Positions 1 through 6,370 of a DNA stretch of 8,944 bases are shown piece by piece. The position numbers and the translations under genes are program-made. This DNA comes from Clostridia bacterium (GTDB lineage Bacteria > Bacillota_A > Clostridia > Oscillospirales > CAG-272). The notes beneath the pieces are model-generated. The model worked only from the letters and a program-made list of their open reading frames with translations, had not been told where the DNA came from and made no database searches. Every line of letters starts with the position of its first letter. Positions within the stretch are counted from its first letter, which is position 1. The stretch is taken from the NCBI GenBank assembly GCA_017462445.1, contig JAFTRB010000198.1, positions 1-8,944 on the forward strand, written 5' to 3'.

Positions 1-2
1 AG

Positions 3-134
3 ATTAAGATGAACCACAACAACCATCGCCACAACCTTTGCATCAAGACCTCCAATCGTAAGAGAGGACTGCGCAAGGGCGCGATCCTTAGCGAGTGCTT
101 CGCACCCACTTATAGAACCCTGATTCAGAAGTAA
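3..134 (+). CDS. rpmI: 50S ribosomal protein L35, C-terminal part (5' end outside window)
   Basis: This is the last 43 codons of L35, a small basic protein of the large ribosomal subunit. The reading frame is open from the left edge and stops at TAA 132-134. The visible protein is rich in Lys, Arg, His and Asn. It carries the family core, HRHN followed by a KT..RKRGLRK block at about visible residues 8-25, which matches the conserved KK(S/T)xKRKRxLRK region of L35. It sits 35 bases upstream of rplT, as expected for the infC-rpmI-rplT operon. The C-terminus ends in LIQK rather than the usual LLPY-like ending and contains one Cys in the core and one near the end, so this L35 is somewhat divergent. 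The start and the operon leader lie outside the window. Identification rests on the core motif plus position. Confidence 0.85.
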   Translation: MKMNHNNHRHNLCIKTSNRKRGLRKGAILSECFAPTYRTLIQK

Positions 135-153
135 TCGGGAAAAACGAAAAATT

Positions 154-160
154 TGGAGGA
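154..160 (+). promoter_or_regulatory. Ribosome binding site of rplT
   Basis: TGGAGGA lies 9 bases upstream of the rplT ATG at 170. It is a strong Shine-Dalgarno sequence at standard spacing and fixes the rplT start. Confidence 0.85.
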
Positions 161-169
161 TAAGATAAA

Positions 170-529
170 ATGGCAAGAATTAAGGGCGCTTTGATGACGC
201 GCAAGAGAAGAAAGAATATTCTTAAGGCTGCTAAGGGTTACTGGGGAGCAAAGTCTACCCACTTCAAGATGGCTAAGCAGGCCGTTCTTAAGAGCGGTAA
301 CTATGCTTTTGCAGGTCGTAAGCAGAAGAAGAGAGATTTCCGCAGACTCTGGATCACCAGAATCAGCGCACAGGCTGCAGTTTGCGGCATGAATTATTCC
401 ACTCTTATGCACGGTCTTAAGGTTGCAGGCATTGCTCTCAACCGCAAGATGCTTGCAGAGATTGCAGTTAGCGACAAGGCTGCTTTCGCTACCATTTGCG
501 AGAGCGCAAAGGCTGCATTGGCTAAGTAA
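170..529 (+). CDS. rplT: 50S ribosomal protein L20
   Basis: L20 is an rRNA-binding protein needed early in assembly of the large subunit; in several bacteria it also represses its own operon by binding the infC leader mRNA. The 119-residue product is the usual family length. It begins MARIKGA, close to the family start MARVKRG, and has a long, very basic N-terminal extension at residues 1-60 with the conserved AKGYWGA and the [11 protein letters not shown] segment at about residues 55-65. The globular C-terminal part includes a conserved [22 protein letters not shown] region at about 83-100. The start is supported by the ribosome binding site at 154-160. The gene follows rpmI and is followed directly by an intrinsic terminator, so it ends the ribosomal protein operon. 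The autoregulatory leader would lie upstream of infC, outside the window. Identification is secure. Confidence 0.98.
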   Translation: MARIKGALMTRKRRKNILKAAKGYWGAKSTHFKMAKQAVLKSGNYAFAGRKQKKRDFRRLWITRISAQAAVCGMNYSTLMHGLKVAGIALNRKMLAEIAVSDKAAFATICESAKAALAK

Positions 530-534
530 TTTTC

Positions 535-569
535 AATCCCGCTTTTCCTATGGGTTAAGCGGGATTTTT
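535..569 (+). terminator. Intrinsic terminator after rplT
   Basis: A perfect 10-base-pair inverted repeat, AATCCCGCTT (535-544) and AAGCGGGATT (557-566), encloses a 12-base loop and ends in a TTTTT run at 565-569. It begins 5 bases after the rplT stop codon. This is a textbook Rho-independent terminator for the rpmI-rplT operon. The T run is short and partly inside the stem, so some read-through into the next gene is plausible. Confidence 0.85.
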
Positions 570-577
570 AGTATTTT

Positions 578-582
578 AGGAG
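578..582 (+). promoter_or_regulatory. Ribosome binding site of the TrmH-family methylase gene
   Basis: AGGAG lies 5 bases before ATG 588. It marks that ATG as the start and rules out the longer open frame reaching back into rplT. It sits only 8 bases past the terminator T run. Confidence 0.7.
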
Positions 583-587
583 TTTGT

Positions 588-1418
588 ATGATTATTGGTA
601 AGGAAATAATTACAAGCAGGGCAAATGCAGGAATTAAGCAGGTAGCCTCTCTGCTTGAAAAGAAGGGCAGGGCGGAGAATCACGCCTTTGTAGCAGAGGG
701 GGTAAAGCTGTGCCTGGAGGCTCTTGACGGAGGCTTGCCTGTTATCGGTTTATATATTTCAGCTTCCAAAAGCGAGCAGATTTTTTCTATACTTGGAGAT
801 AGGCTGGAGTCGGATAAGCACAGCTCTGTGCGTATAACACTGGTCGATGATTCGGTTTTTGATAAAATTTCTACCGAAAAAGCACCTCAGGGCGTCATAA
901 CAGTAATAAAATATCTTGACTTTTTCTCTAATAAGTATATAATATATAAGGAAGAGTTTTTCTTAGAGAAGGACGAGAGAGCGCTTTTGTTATGCTCGCT
1001 TCGCGATCCCTCTAATCTTGGCTCTGTAATCCGTAGCGCTGTTGCCTTTGGAGTTGAGCATATTGTTCTTAGCCCGGACTGCGCTGATATCTACAATCCC
1101 AAGACCATAAGGAGCGCTATGGGTAGTCTCTTCAAAATTAAGGCTACCGTATGCGATATACCTTCGTTCATATCTGCTGCCAGGGCATCTGGCAGACGAG
1201 TTTTTGCTGCCGAGCTAAGAGAGCATTCTCTTCCTCTTGACGAGGTCGGACTTGGTAAAAACGATATTGTTATAATAGGAAACGAGGGGCATGGCATTCC
1301 TGATGATATTTCTGCTCTTACAAACGGTGGAATTTATATTCCCATAAGCCCAAGCACCGAGTCACTTAACGCGTCGGTTGCGGCGGCAGTCTTTATGTGG
1401 GAGCAATGTAAAGGATAG
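588..1418 (+). CDS. TrmH/SpoU-family RNA 2'-O-ribose methyltransferase
   Basis: This 276-residue protein should transfer a methyl group from S-adenosylmethionine to a ribose 2'-OH in rRNA or tRNA; the exact target cannot be read from the sequence. Residues about 4-105 resemble the SpoU substrate-binding domain (SRANAGIKQVASL, then FVAEGVKL). The SPOUT catalytic domain starts near residue 130 and shows all three family motifs. Motif 1 is DPSNLGSVIRSA at 140-151, with Asn143 and catalytic-type Arg149. Motif 2 is IIGNEGHGI at 229-237. Motif 3 is IPISPSTESLNASVAAAV at 251-268. Motifs 2 and 3 form the knotted cofactor site in this family. The frame is open back to 423, but ATG 588 has AGGAG upstream and lies after the rplT terminator, so the extra 55 codons are spurious. 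The linker at about residues 108-126 is coded by very A+T-rich DNA that also resembles a promoter. The stop is 5 bases before dprA. Confidence 0.93.
   Translation: MIIGKEIITSRANAGIKQVASLLEKKGRAENHAFVAEGVKLCLEALDGGLPVIGLYISASKSEQIFSILGDRLESDKHSSVRITLVDDSVFDKISTEKAPQGVITVIKYLDFFSNKYIIYKEEFFLEKDERALLLCSLRDPSNLGSVIRSAVAFGVEHIVLSPDCADIYNPKTIRSAMGSLFKIKATVCDIPSFISAARASGRRVFAAELREHSLPLDEVGLGKNDIVIIGNEGHGIPDDISALTNGGIYIPISPSTESLNASVAAAVFMWEQCKG
916..943 (+). promoter_or_regulatory. Putative sigma-A promoter inside the methylase gene
   Basis: TTGACT (916-921) and TATAAT (938-943) are separated by 16 bases. That is a 5/6 match to the -35 consensus and a 6/6 match to the -10, and the A+T-rich stretch at 901-915 could act as an UP element. 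Transcription would start near 950, inside the methylase gene, about 475 bases before dprA. No start codon follows the purine run at 948-956, so the likely role would be driving dprA and the genes behind it. The match is seen directly; activity is inference. Confidence 0.5.
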
Positions 1419-1423
1419 GTTTT

Positions 1424-2716
1424 ATGAACGAGCTTGTTTATTGGATTTGGCTTTCACTTGCCTGTACACCCGACACCTGTACATTTCGGGATTTAATGCA
1501 GTGCTTTGACACCGCGGAGGAGGTATACAATGCTTCAGACAGGGAGCTACGCGCCTCGATAAATCCCAAAACCAGTGATTGCAGCGCTCTGTACCTGAAG
1601 GATTTGACAAGGGCGAAGGAGATTTACGCCTTTTGTAAAGAGCGTGGCGTAGGTATTCTTACATACAGAGATGAGCGATTTCCCAACCATCTGCGTATGA
1701 TTTCAACTCCGCCGGTGCTGCTTTATTACAGAGGCAATGTTCCAAACTTTGACAAGCTTTTTACCTGTTCGATAGTTGGAACGCGCAAGCTATCTACATA
1801 CGGCAGAAAAAATGCCTTCATGCTTGGCTACGACATGGCAAGAGCCGGCGCGGTTGTTGCTTCCGGAATGGCAGTTGGAATTGATGGAGTTGCTCTTTCG
1901 GGCGCATTGGCAGCGGGAGGTACTGTTGTTGTATTCCTGGGCTGCGGTATAGATATCTGTTATCCCGAGGCTCATCTTACACTCGCGCGAGAGATTGTCA
2001 AGCGAGGCTGTATATTCACGGAGTATCCTCCGTCGACTCCTCCAAACAGATTTAATTTTCCGAGAAGAAACAGGCTCATTAGCGGAATTTCATCGGCAAC
2101 CGTTGTCGTTGAAGGAGGCGAGAAGAGTGGCTCTTTAATAACTGCCAGACACGCTATGAAGCAGGAGAGAGCGGTTTACGCATTCCCGGGAAATGTTAAC
2201 TCCGAGGGCGCGCAGGCATCACTGCTCCTGATAAAAGAAGGCGCAAAATTATGCACGGGCGCGGAGGATATTGTCCGAGATTTTGAGTTCCGCTCGGTAG
2301 GTCTATTGAATCCTGTTAAGCTAACCGAGAGAGCTCCTGTTGATATGGTTGAGGCGCTTACAAGATATTCGGTGAGCTGTGTTGCCGTGGATGATGAAAT
2401 CTTTAAGCCTACACCTAAAAGAAGAACAAGAAAAGACGGCGAAACGCATAAGGCTACAGAGGAAGTACAGGTGAAATCTCAGCCAATGCCCGCCGAGGAT
2501 AAGCAGAAGAGTGTGGAAGGGACAAGCCTTCCCGGCTTTGATGTCGATCAGATGACGATTTATAAGGCTATACCGGTTGAGGAAGAGTGTACAATCGAAT
2601 CGTTGGTAAGCGAGAAGTACGATATCAAGCGGGTTATGAAGCTTTTGCTTAAGCTACAGATGATGAACTTTGTCATTCTTCTCCCGGGTGATAAGGTAAA
2701 ACGCAATTTACGATGA
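1424..2716 (+). CDS. dprA: DNA-processing protein DprA (Smf)
   Basis: DprA binds single-stranded DNA in the cytoplasm and loads RecA on it, protecting incoming DNA during natural transformation; it is also conserved in many species not known to be competent. The 430-residue product has an N-terminal helical region at about 1-80. A Rossmann-like DprA core spans about 85-285: SIVGTRKLSTYGR at 116-128, SGMAVGIDGVALSGAL at 147-162, LGCGIDICYP at 172-181, FPRRNRLISG at 212-221, SGSLITARHA at 235-244 and FPGNV at 254-258. A Lys/Glu-rich, probably disordered linker runs from about 325 to 370. A C-terminal winged-helix-like domain at about 372-425 (TIYKAIP, then IKRVMKLLLKLQMMNFV) matches the DML1-type domain of long DprA proteins. 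The ATG follows an AAGGA at 1411-1415 and lies 5 bases after the previous stop. The dprA-topA adjacency is a classic Firmicutes arrangement. Confidence 0.96.
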   Translation: MNELVYWIWLSLACTPDTCTFRDLMQCFDTAEEVYNASDRELRASINPKTSDCSALYLKDLTRAKEIYAFCKERGVGILTYRDERFPNHLRMISTPPVLLYYRGNVPNFDKLFTCSIVGTRKLSTYGRKNAFMLGYDMARAGAVVASGMAVGIDGVALSGALAAGGTVVVFLGCGIDICYPEAHLTLAREIVKRGCIFTEYPPSTPPNRFNFPRRNRLISGISSATVVVEGGEKSGSLITARHAMKQERAVYAFPGNVNSEGAQASLLLIKEGAKLCTGAEDIVRDFEFRSVGLLNPVKLTERAPVDMVEALTRYSVSCVAVDDEIFKPTPKRRTRKDGETHKATEEVQVKSQPMPAEDKQKSVEGTSLPGFDVDQMTIYKAIPVEEECTIESLVSEKYDIKRVMKLLLKLQMMNFVILLPGDKVKRNLR

Positions 2717-2744
2717 AAGGTGCGGCATACGCCGCTTGATATAA
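2716..2744 (+). promoter_or_regulatory. topA ribosome binding region with a hairpin between SD and start
   Basis: AAAGG at 2716-2720 is the only Shine-Dalgarno-like sequence before topA, but it lies 24 bases from the ATG at 2745, too far for normal initiation. Between them GCGGC (2722-2726) and GCCGC (2731-2735) can pair around the loop ATAC. If this 14-base hairpin folds, the distance shrinks to about 10 bases, a normal spacing. No run of T follows it, so it is not a terminator. That the hairpin helps position the ribosome is inference. Confidence 0.5.
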
Positions 2745-5018
2745 ATGTCTTATTTAGTTATTGTTGAGTCTCCTGCAAAGGCGACTACTATAAAGAGCTA
2801 TCTTGGCTCTAACTATCGCGTGATAGCCTCCAAGGGGCATATACGTGATCTTCCCAAAAGCACCCTTGGAATTGATGTGGAGAACGGCTTTACACCTCAC
2901 TACATCAATATTCGTGGTAAGGGTGATGTTATCAAGGAACTGAGAAGAGAGGCAAAGAATGCCACCCGCGTTTTTCTCGCGACCGACCCTGACCGCGAGG
3001 GAGAGGCAATTTCCTGGCATATAGCTTCTCAGCTTGGCATTCCTGAGGGGGCGGCCTGTAGAATAACCTTTAACGAGATTACAAAGGCTGCAGTTAAAGA
3101 TGCAATAAAGAACCCCAGACCGATAAATATCGATTTGGTAAACTCCCAGCAGGCCAGAAGAATACTTGATAGGCTGGTTGGCTTTAATCTGAGTGAGCTG
3201 CTTTGGAAGAGTGTTAAAAGCGGTCTTTCGGGAGGAAGAGTACAGTCCGTAGCAGCAAGAATTATTGCCGAAAGGGAGGAGGAGATACGCGCCTTTGTTC
3301 CGCACGAATATTGGACCGTAGAGGCCTCTCTCTTGGATAACGAGGATATTCCGATTACAGTTAAGCTTGTTTCGGATAATGAAGGCAGATTGCACATAGA
3401 TAATTCAGAGGAAGCTGAGCGAATTATTTCCAAGCTCAAAACAGGCTGTTTCAGAGTCAGCTCTGTCAAGCATTTTGAAAAGCACAGAATGCCTGCTCCG
3501 CCGTTTACTACATCAACCTTGCAGCAGGAGGCGTCAAAAAGGCTGGGCTTCCAGTCGCAAAAGACCATGAAAATTGCCCAGGAGCTGTATGACGGTCTTA
3601 ACCTTGGCTCGGAGTTCGGTGGCGTTCAGGGTCTTATTACCTATATGCGTACCGATTCGCTTCGCATAGCAAGCACAGCCCAGGATGCTGCAAGAGATTA
3701 CATAAAAGAGAATTTTGGTGAGGACTGTCTTCCTGATGCTCCGCGCAATTATAGAAGTAATTCCAATTCTCAGGATGCTCATGAGGCAATCCGTCCATCA
3801 AATGTTTCTATATCGCCTAAATCCATAAGAAAGCTTTTGTCTACCGATCAGTACCGCCTATACAGACTTATTTGGGAGAGATTTCTTGCTAGCCAGATGC
3901 AATATGCGGTGCTTGATACTGTTACTGTTGAGGTTGAGAACTCAGGCTATCTCTTCAAGACCGGTGGATATATTATTAAATCGCGTGGCTTCCTCAATCT
4001 GTATCAGGATGATATGCTTGATGAGGAAGGTAGGGATAGCGACGGACTAAATATGTCAAGCCTTCCAAATGTAATTGAGGGGCAAACTCTTGCGCTTGAA
4101 AGCGTGGAAGGTGCGCAGCATTTTACAGAGCCTCCTGCACGGTATACCGAGGCATCGCTTATCAAGTTCCTGGAGGAAAACGGCATTGGCAGACCGTCTA
4201 CCTATGCGCCTATTATATCGATTATAACCTCCAGACAATATGTGAAGAGGGACGGTAAGATGCTTGTGGCAACTCCGCTTGGCGAGATTACCACAAACTT
4301 TATGAAAGAGCATTTCCCAAGAATTATCGACTATGAATTTACCGCTAACATGGAGAGCGAGCTTGATTCCATAGAAAACGGTGAGAGAACCATTGAAGGG
4401 GTAATTTCAGGCTTCTACACCGAGTTTGCTGCAGAGCTTGAAGCGGCAAATCGTGCCAGCGAGGGCAAGGAGAGGGTTAACCTTCCTCAGGATGAGAGCG
4501 ATGTGCTGTGCGATAAGTGCGGCGCCAGGATGGTCTATAAAGAGGGGCGATTTGGCAAGTTCCTTGCCTGTCCTAATTTCCCGACCTGTAAAAATACGAA
4601 GGCTATTGACAAGGCTGGTAATATACAGTCCAGCGAGCCTGTCCAGTATGAGCTTGCAGGCTTTAAGTGCGACGAATGCGGCGGAGAGATGGTCATTCGT
4701 AACGGTCGGTATGGCACATTTTACGCTTGTATAAATTACCCAACCTGTAGATTTACAAAACAAAAGATCGTTTCTTTAGATGTTCCTTGCCCGCTTTGCT
4801 CATCAAAAATTTTGGCGCGACACGGCAAGGGTAAAATGGTCTTTTATAGCTGCGAAAGCTATCCCGATTGTGATTTTTCTTCCTGGGATATGCCGCTTAG
4901 CGAGAAATGTCCCGATTGTGGAGGAATGCTATTCTACAGAAAGACTCGCAAGAGCGTTGTATGCAAGAACGGCTCCTGCGGCTACAAAAGAGATGAAGAA
5001 ATGACGGTAATTGAGTGA
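2745..5018 (+). CDS. topA: DNA topoisomerase I (type IA)
   Basis: Topoisomerase I relaxes negative supercoils by cutting one DNA strand through a 5'-phosphotyrosine link. The 757-residue protein starts MSYLVIVESPAKA, matching the family start. The TOPRIM domain (about 1-115) has Glu8 in VESPAK and the acidic motif DPDREGEA at 81-88. The active site GLITYMRTDS at 296-305 contains the catalytic Tyr300 and the adjacent Arg302. Other family segments are the SGLSGGRVQSVAAR-like region at about 159-172, DAHEAIRP at 344-351 and NGIGRPSTYA at 479-488. The C-terminus carries four Cys4 zinc ribbons: Cys589/592/609/615, 642/645/662/668, 682/685/703/709 and 722/725/740/745. They probably bind single-stranded DNA or RNA polymerase, as in related enzymes. 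The length agrees with Clostridia enzymes that have extended zinc-ribbon tails. The stop TGA overlaps the trmFO ATG by one base. The start lacks a conventionally spaced ribosome binding site. Confidence 0.98.
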   Translation: MSYLVIVESPAKATTIKSYLGSNYRVIASKGHIRDLPKSTLGIDVENGFTPHYINIRGKGDVIKELRREAKNATRVFLATDPDREGEAISWHIASQLGIPEGAACRITFNEITKAAVKDAIKNPRPINIDLVNSQQARRILDRLVGFNLSELLWKSVKSGLSGGRVQSVAARIIAEREEEIRAFVPHEYWTVEASLLDNEDIPITVKLVSDNEGRLHIDNSEEAERIISKLKTGCFRVSSVKHFEKHRMPAPPFTTSTLQQEASKRLGFQSQKTMKIAQELYDGLNLGSEFGGVQGLITYMRTDSLRIASTAQDAARDYIKENFGEDCLPDAPRNYRSNSNSQDAHEAIRPSNVSISPKSIRKLLSTDQYRLYRLIWERFLASQMQYAVLDTVTVEVENSGYLFKTGGYIIKSRGFLNLYQDDMLDEEGRDSDGLNMSSLPNVIEGQTLALESVEGAQHFTEPPARYTEASLIKFLEENGIGRPSTYAPIISIITSRQYVKRDGKMLVATPLGEITTNFMKEHFPRIIDYEFTANMESELDSIENGERTIEGVISGFYTEFAAELEAANRASEGKERVNLPQDESDVLCDKCGARMVYKEGRFGKFLACPNFPTCKNTKAIDKAGNIQSSEPVQYELAGFKCDECGGEMVIRNGRYGTFYACINYPTCRFTKQKIVSLDVPCPLCSSKILARHGKGKMVFYSCESYPDCDFSSWDMPLSEKCPDCGGMLFYRKTRKSVVCKNGSCGYKRDEEMTVIE

Positions 5019-6370
5019 TGGCTGAGTCTATTAGAATAATCGGAGCAGGACTTGCGGGCTGTGAGGCTGCCTGGCAGGCAGCCAGGCTTGGCGTTCCTGT
5101 TGAACTGTATGAGATGAAGCCTGACAAGATGAGCCCGGCTCATCACAAGGAAGGCTTTGCCGAGCTTGTTTGCTCAAATTCCCTCAGGTCTAATCAAATA
5201 AACAATGCGGTCGGTCTTCTCAAAGAGGAGATGCGTATTTGCGGCTCGCTTATTATTGAGGCGGCTTATGCTACTGCTGTTCCGGCAGGTAGCGCGCTGG
5301 CTGTAAACAGGGATGATTTTAGCGCTTATATAACACAAAAGATCAAAGAGCATCCACTGATTACAGTTATCTCCGAGGAGGTTACAAGCCTCGAGAGTGA
5401 TAAAATTACAATAGTAGCAACCGGTCCATTGACATCTGATGCGATGGCTGAAAGCATAGCAAAGCTTACGGGAGGAAATGAGCTTCATTTCTTTGATGCC
5501 GCAGCTCCTATTGTCGATTTTTCATCGGTTAATATGTCACGCGCATTTTTTGCATCCAGATATGGTAAGGGTGATCCCGAAGATTATCTTAACTGCCCTC
5601 TGACGAGAGAGGAGTATGATGCTTTCTATAATGCTCTTATTAGCGCAGAGGTTGCCAGCCTTAAGAGCTTCGACTCTCTGGCACAGGAGGATCTTACCGT
5701 GTTTGAGGGCTGTATGCCTGTTGAGGTTATGGCATCACGGGGCTATGATACGCTGCGCTTTGGACCTATGAAGCCTGTCGGCCTTCCTGTACCCGATACG
5801 GGTGAGGATGCTTTTGCTACAGTTCAGCTTCGCCGTGAGAACAGGGAAGGCACTATGTATAATATTGTAGGATTCCAGACTCATCTCACCTTCGGCGAGC
5901 AGAAAAGAGTGTTTGGATTAATTCCCGGGCTTGAGAATGCCGAGTTCTTCAGATACGGCGTGATGCACAGAAACACATATCTTAATTCTCCGGGATTTTT
6001 AGATGCTACATATGCGGTTATAAGCCGTCCAAGACTGTATTTTGCAGGTCAAATGACCGGTGTTGAGGGCTATGTTGAGTCCGCTTCATCAGGATTTGTT
6101 GCAGGTATCAATGCCGCTTTGAAGGCTAAAGGAGAGCCTGAGCTTATCTTCTCTCCGATGACCGAGCTTGGAGCGCTTGCAAAATATATCAGTGAGGGAG
6201 GTATTTCCTCCTCATTCCAGCCAATGAACGCAAATTTTGGAATAATTGCACCCCTTGAAAAGAAAATCAAAGGAGGAAAGAGGGCAAGAAATGAGGCATA
6301 TGCCGAGCGTTCGCTCGAGACTATACGCAGAGAACTTGCTTTCTTGATAAATAATGAGAATATTGGTTGA
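5018..6370 (+). CDS. trmFO: Folate/FAD-dependent tRNA (uracil-54-C5)-methyltransferase TrmFO
   Basis: TrmFO makes 5-methyluridine at position 54 of the tRNA T-loop, taking the carbon from 5,10-methylenetetrahydrofolate and reducing equivalents through FAD. It replaces the SAM-dependent TrmA in many Firmicutes. The 450-residue protein has the GidA-like FAD-binding start IRIIGAGLAGCEAA at 5-18. The two functional cysteines of the family are present as Cys52 in the CSNSLRS motif and Cys232 in FEGCMPVE. Further family blocks are FGPMKPVGLP at 248-257, NIVGFQTHL at 282-290 and GQMTGVEGYVESASSGF at 344-360. ATG 5018 is chosen because its A is the last base of the topA stop (TGATG). A GTG one codon earlier is possible. 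There is no good ribosome binding site, so translation probably depends on ribosomes finishing topA. The topA-trmFO pairing is common in Firmicutes. Its 3' end overlaps plsX by 17 bases. Confidence 0.97.
   Translation: MAESIRIIGAGLAGCEAAWQAARLGVPVELYEMKPDKMSPAHHKEGFAELVCSNSLRSNQINNAVGLLKEEMRICGSLIIEAAYATAVPAGSALAVNRDDFSAYITQKIKEHPLITVISEEVTSLESDKITIVATGPLTSDAMAESIAKLTGGNELHFFDAAAPIVDFSSVNMSRAFFASRYGKGDPEDYLNCPLTREEYDAFYNALISAEVASLKSFDSLAQEDLTVFEGCMPVEVMASRGYDTLRFGPMKPVGLPVPDTGEDAFATVQLRRENREGTMYNIVGFQTHLTFGEQKRVFGLIPGLENAEFFRYGVMHRNTYLNSPGFLDATYAVISRPRLYFAGQMTGVEGYVESASSGFVAGINAALKAKGEPELIFSPMTELGALAKYISEGGISSSFQPMNANFGIIAPLEKKIKGGKRARNEAYAERSLETIRRELAFLINNENIG
5065..5087 (+). repeat. GC-rich nested inverted repeats early in trmFO
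   Basis: GGCTGCCTG (5065-5073) and CAGGCAGCC (5075-5083) form a perfect 9-base inverted repeat around one base. An overlapping pair, GCCTGGC (5069-5075) and GCCAGGC (5081-5087), could form a 7-base-pair hairpin with a 5-base loop. They lie about 50 bases into the trmFO reading frame and encode the conserved CEAAWQAARLG segment, so they may simply follow from the protein sequence. Confidence 0.45.

Noticed and set aside
423..587. Upstream extension of the methylase reading frame, overlapping rplT
   Set aside because: It runs through rplT and the terminator in another frame, has no family similarity, and ATG 588 has its own ribosome binding site.
1268..1276. Possible extended -10 promoter, TGTTATAAT, in the methylase gene
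   Set aside because: The -35 position at suitable spacing (GGACTT) does not match consensus, and the site encodes part of the conserved motif 2 lead-in (IVIIGNEG). Too weak to list as a feature.
2722..2735. GCGGC/GCCGC hairpin as a transcription terminator before topA
   Set aside because: The stem is only 5 base pairs and no T run follows, so intrinsic termination is unlikely; its position relative to the ribosome binding site is the more interesting reading.
2754..3395. Long antisense open frame (213 codons) opposite topA
   Set aside because: It lies wholly opposite a secure gene and its translation shows no recognisable domain; it is a shadow of topA codon use. The same applies to the other antisense frames in the window.
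4426..4734. Same-strand open frame of 102 codons inside the topA zinc-ribbon region
   Set aside because: It is in a different frame from topA, has no ribosome binding site, and the topA frame there encodes clear Cys4 motifs.
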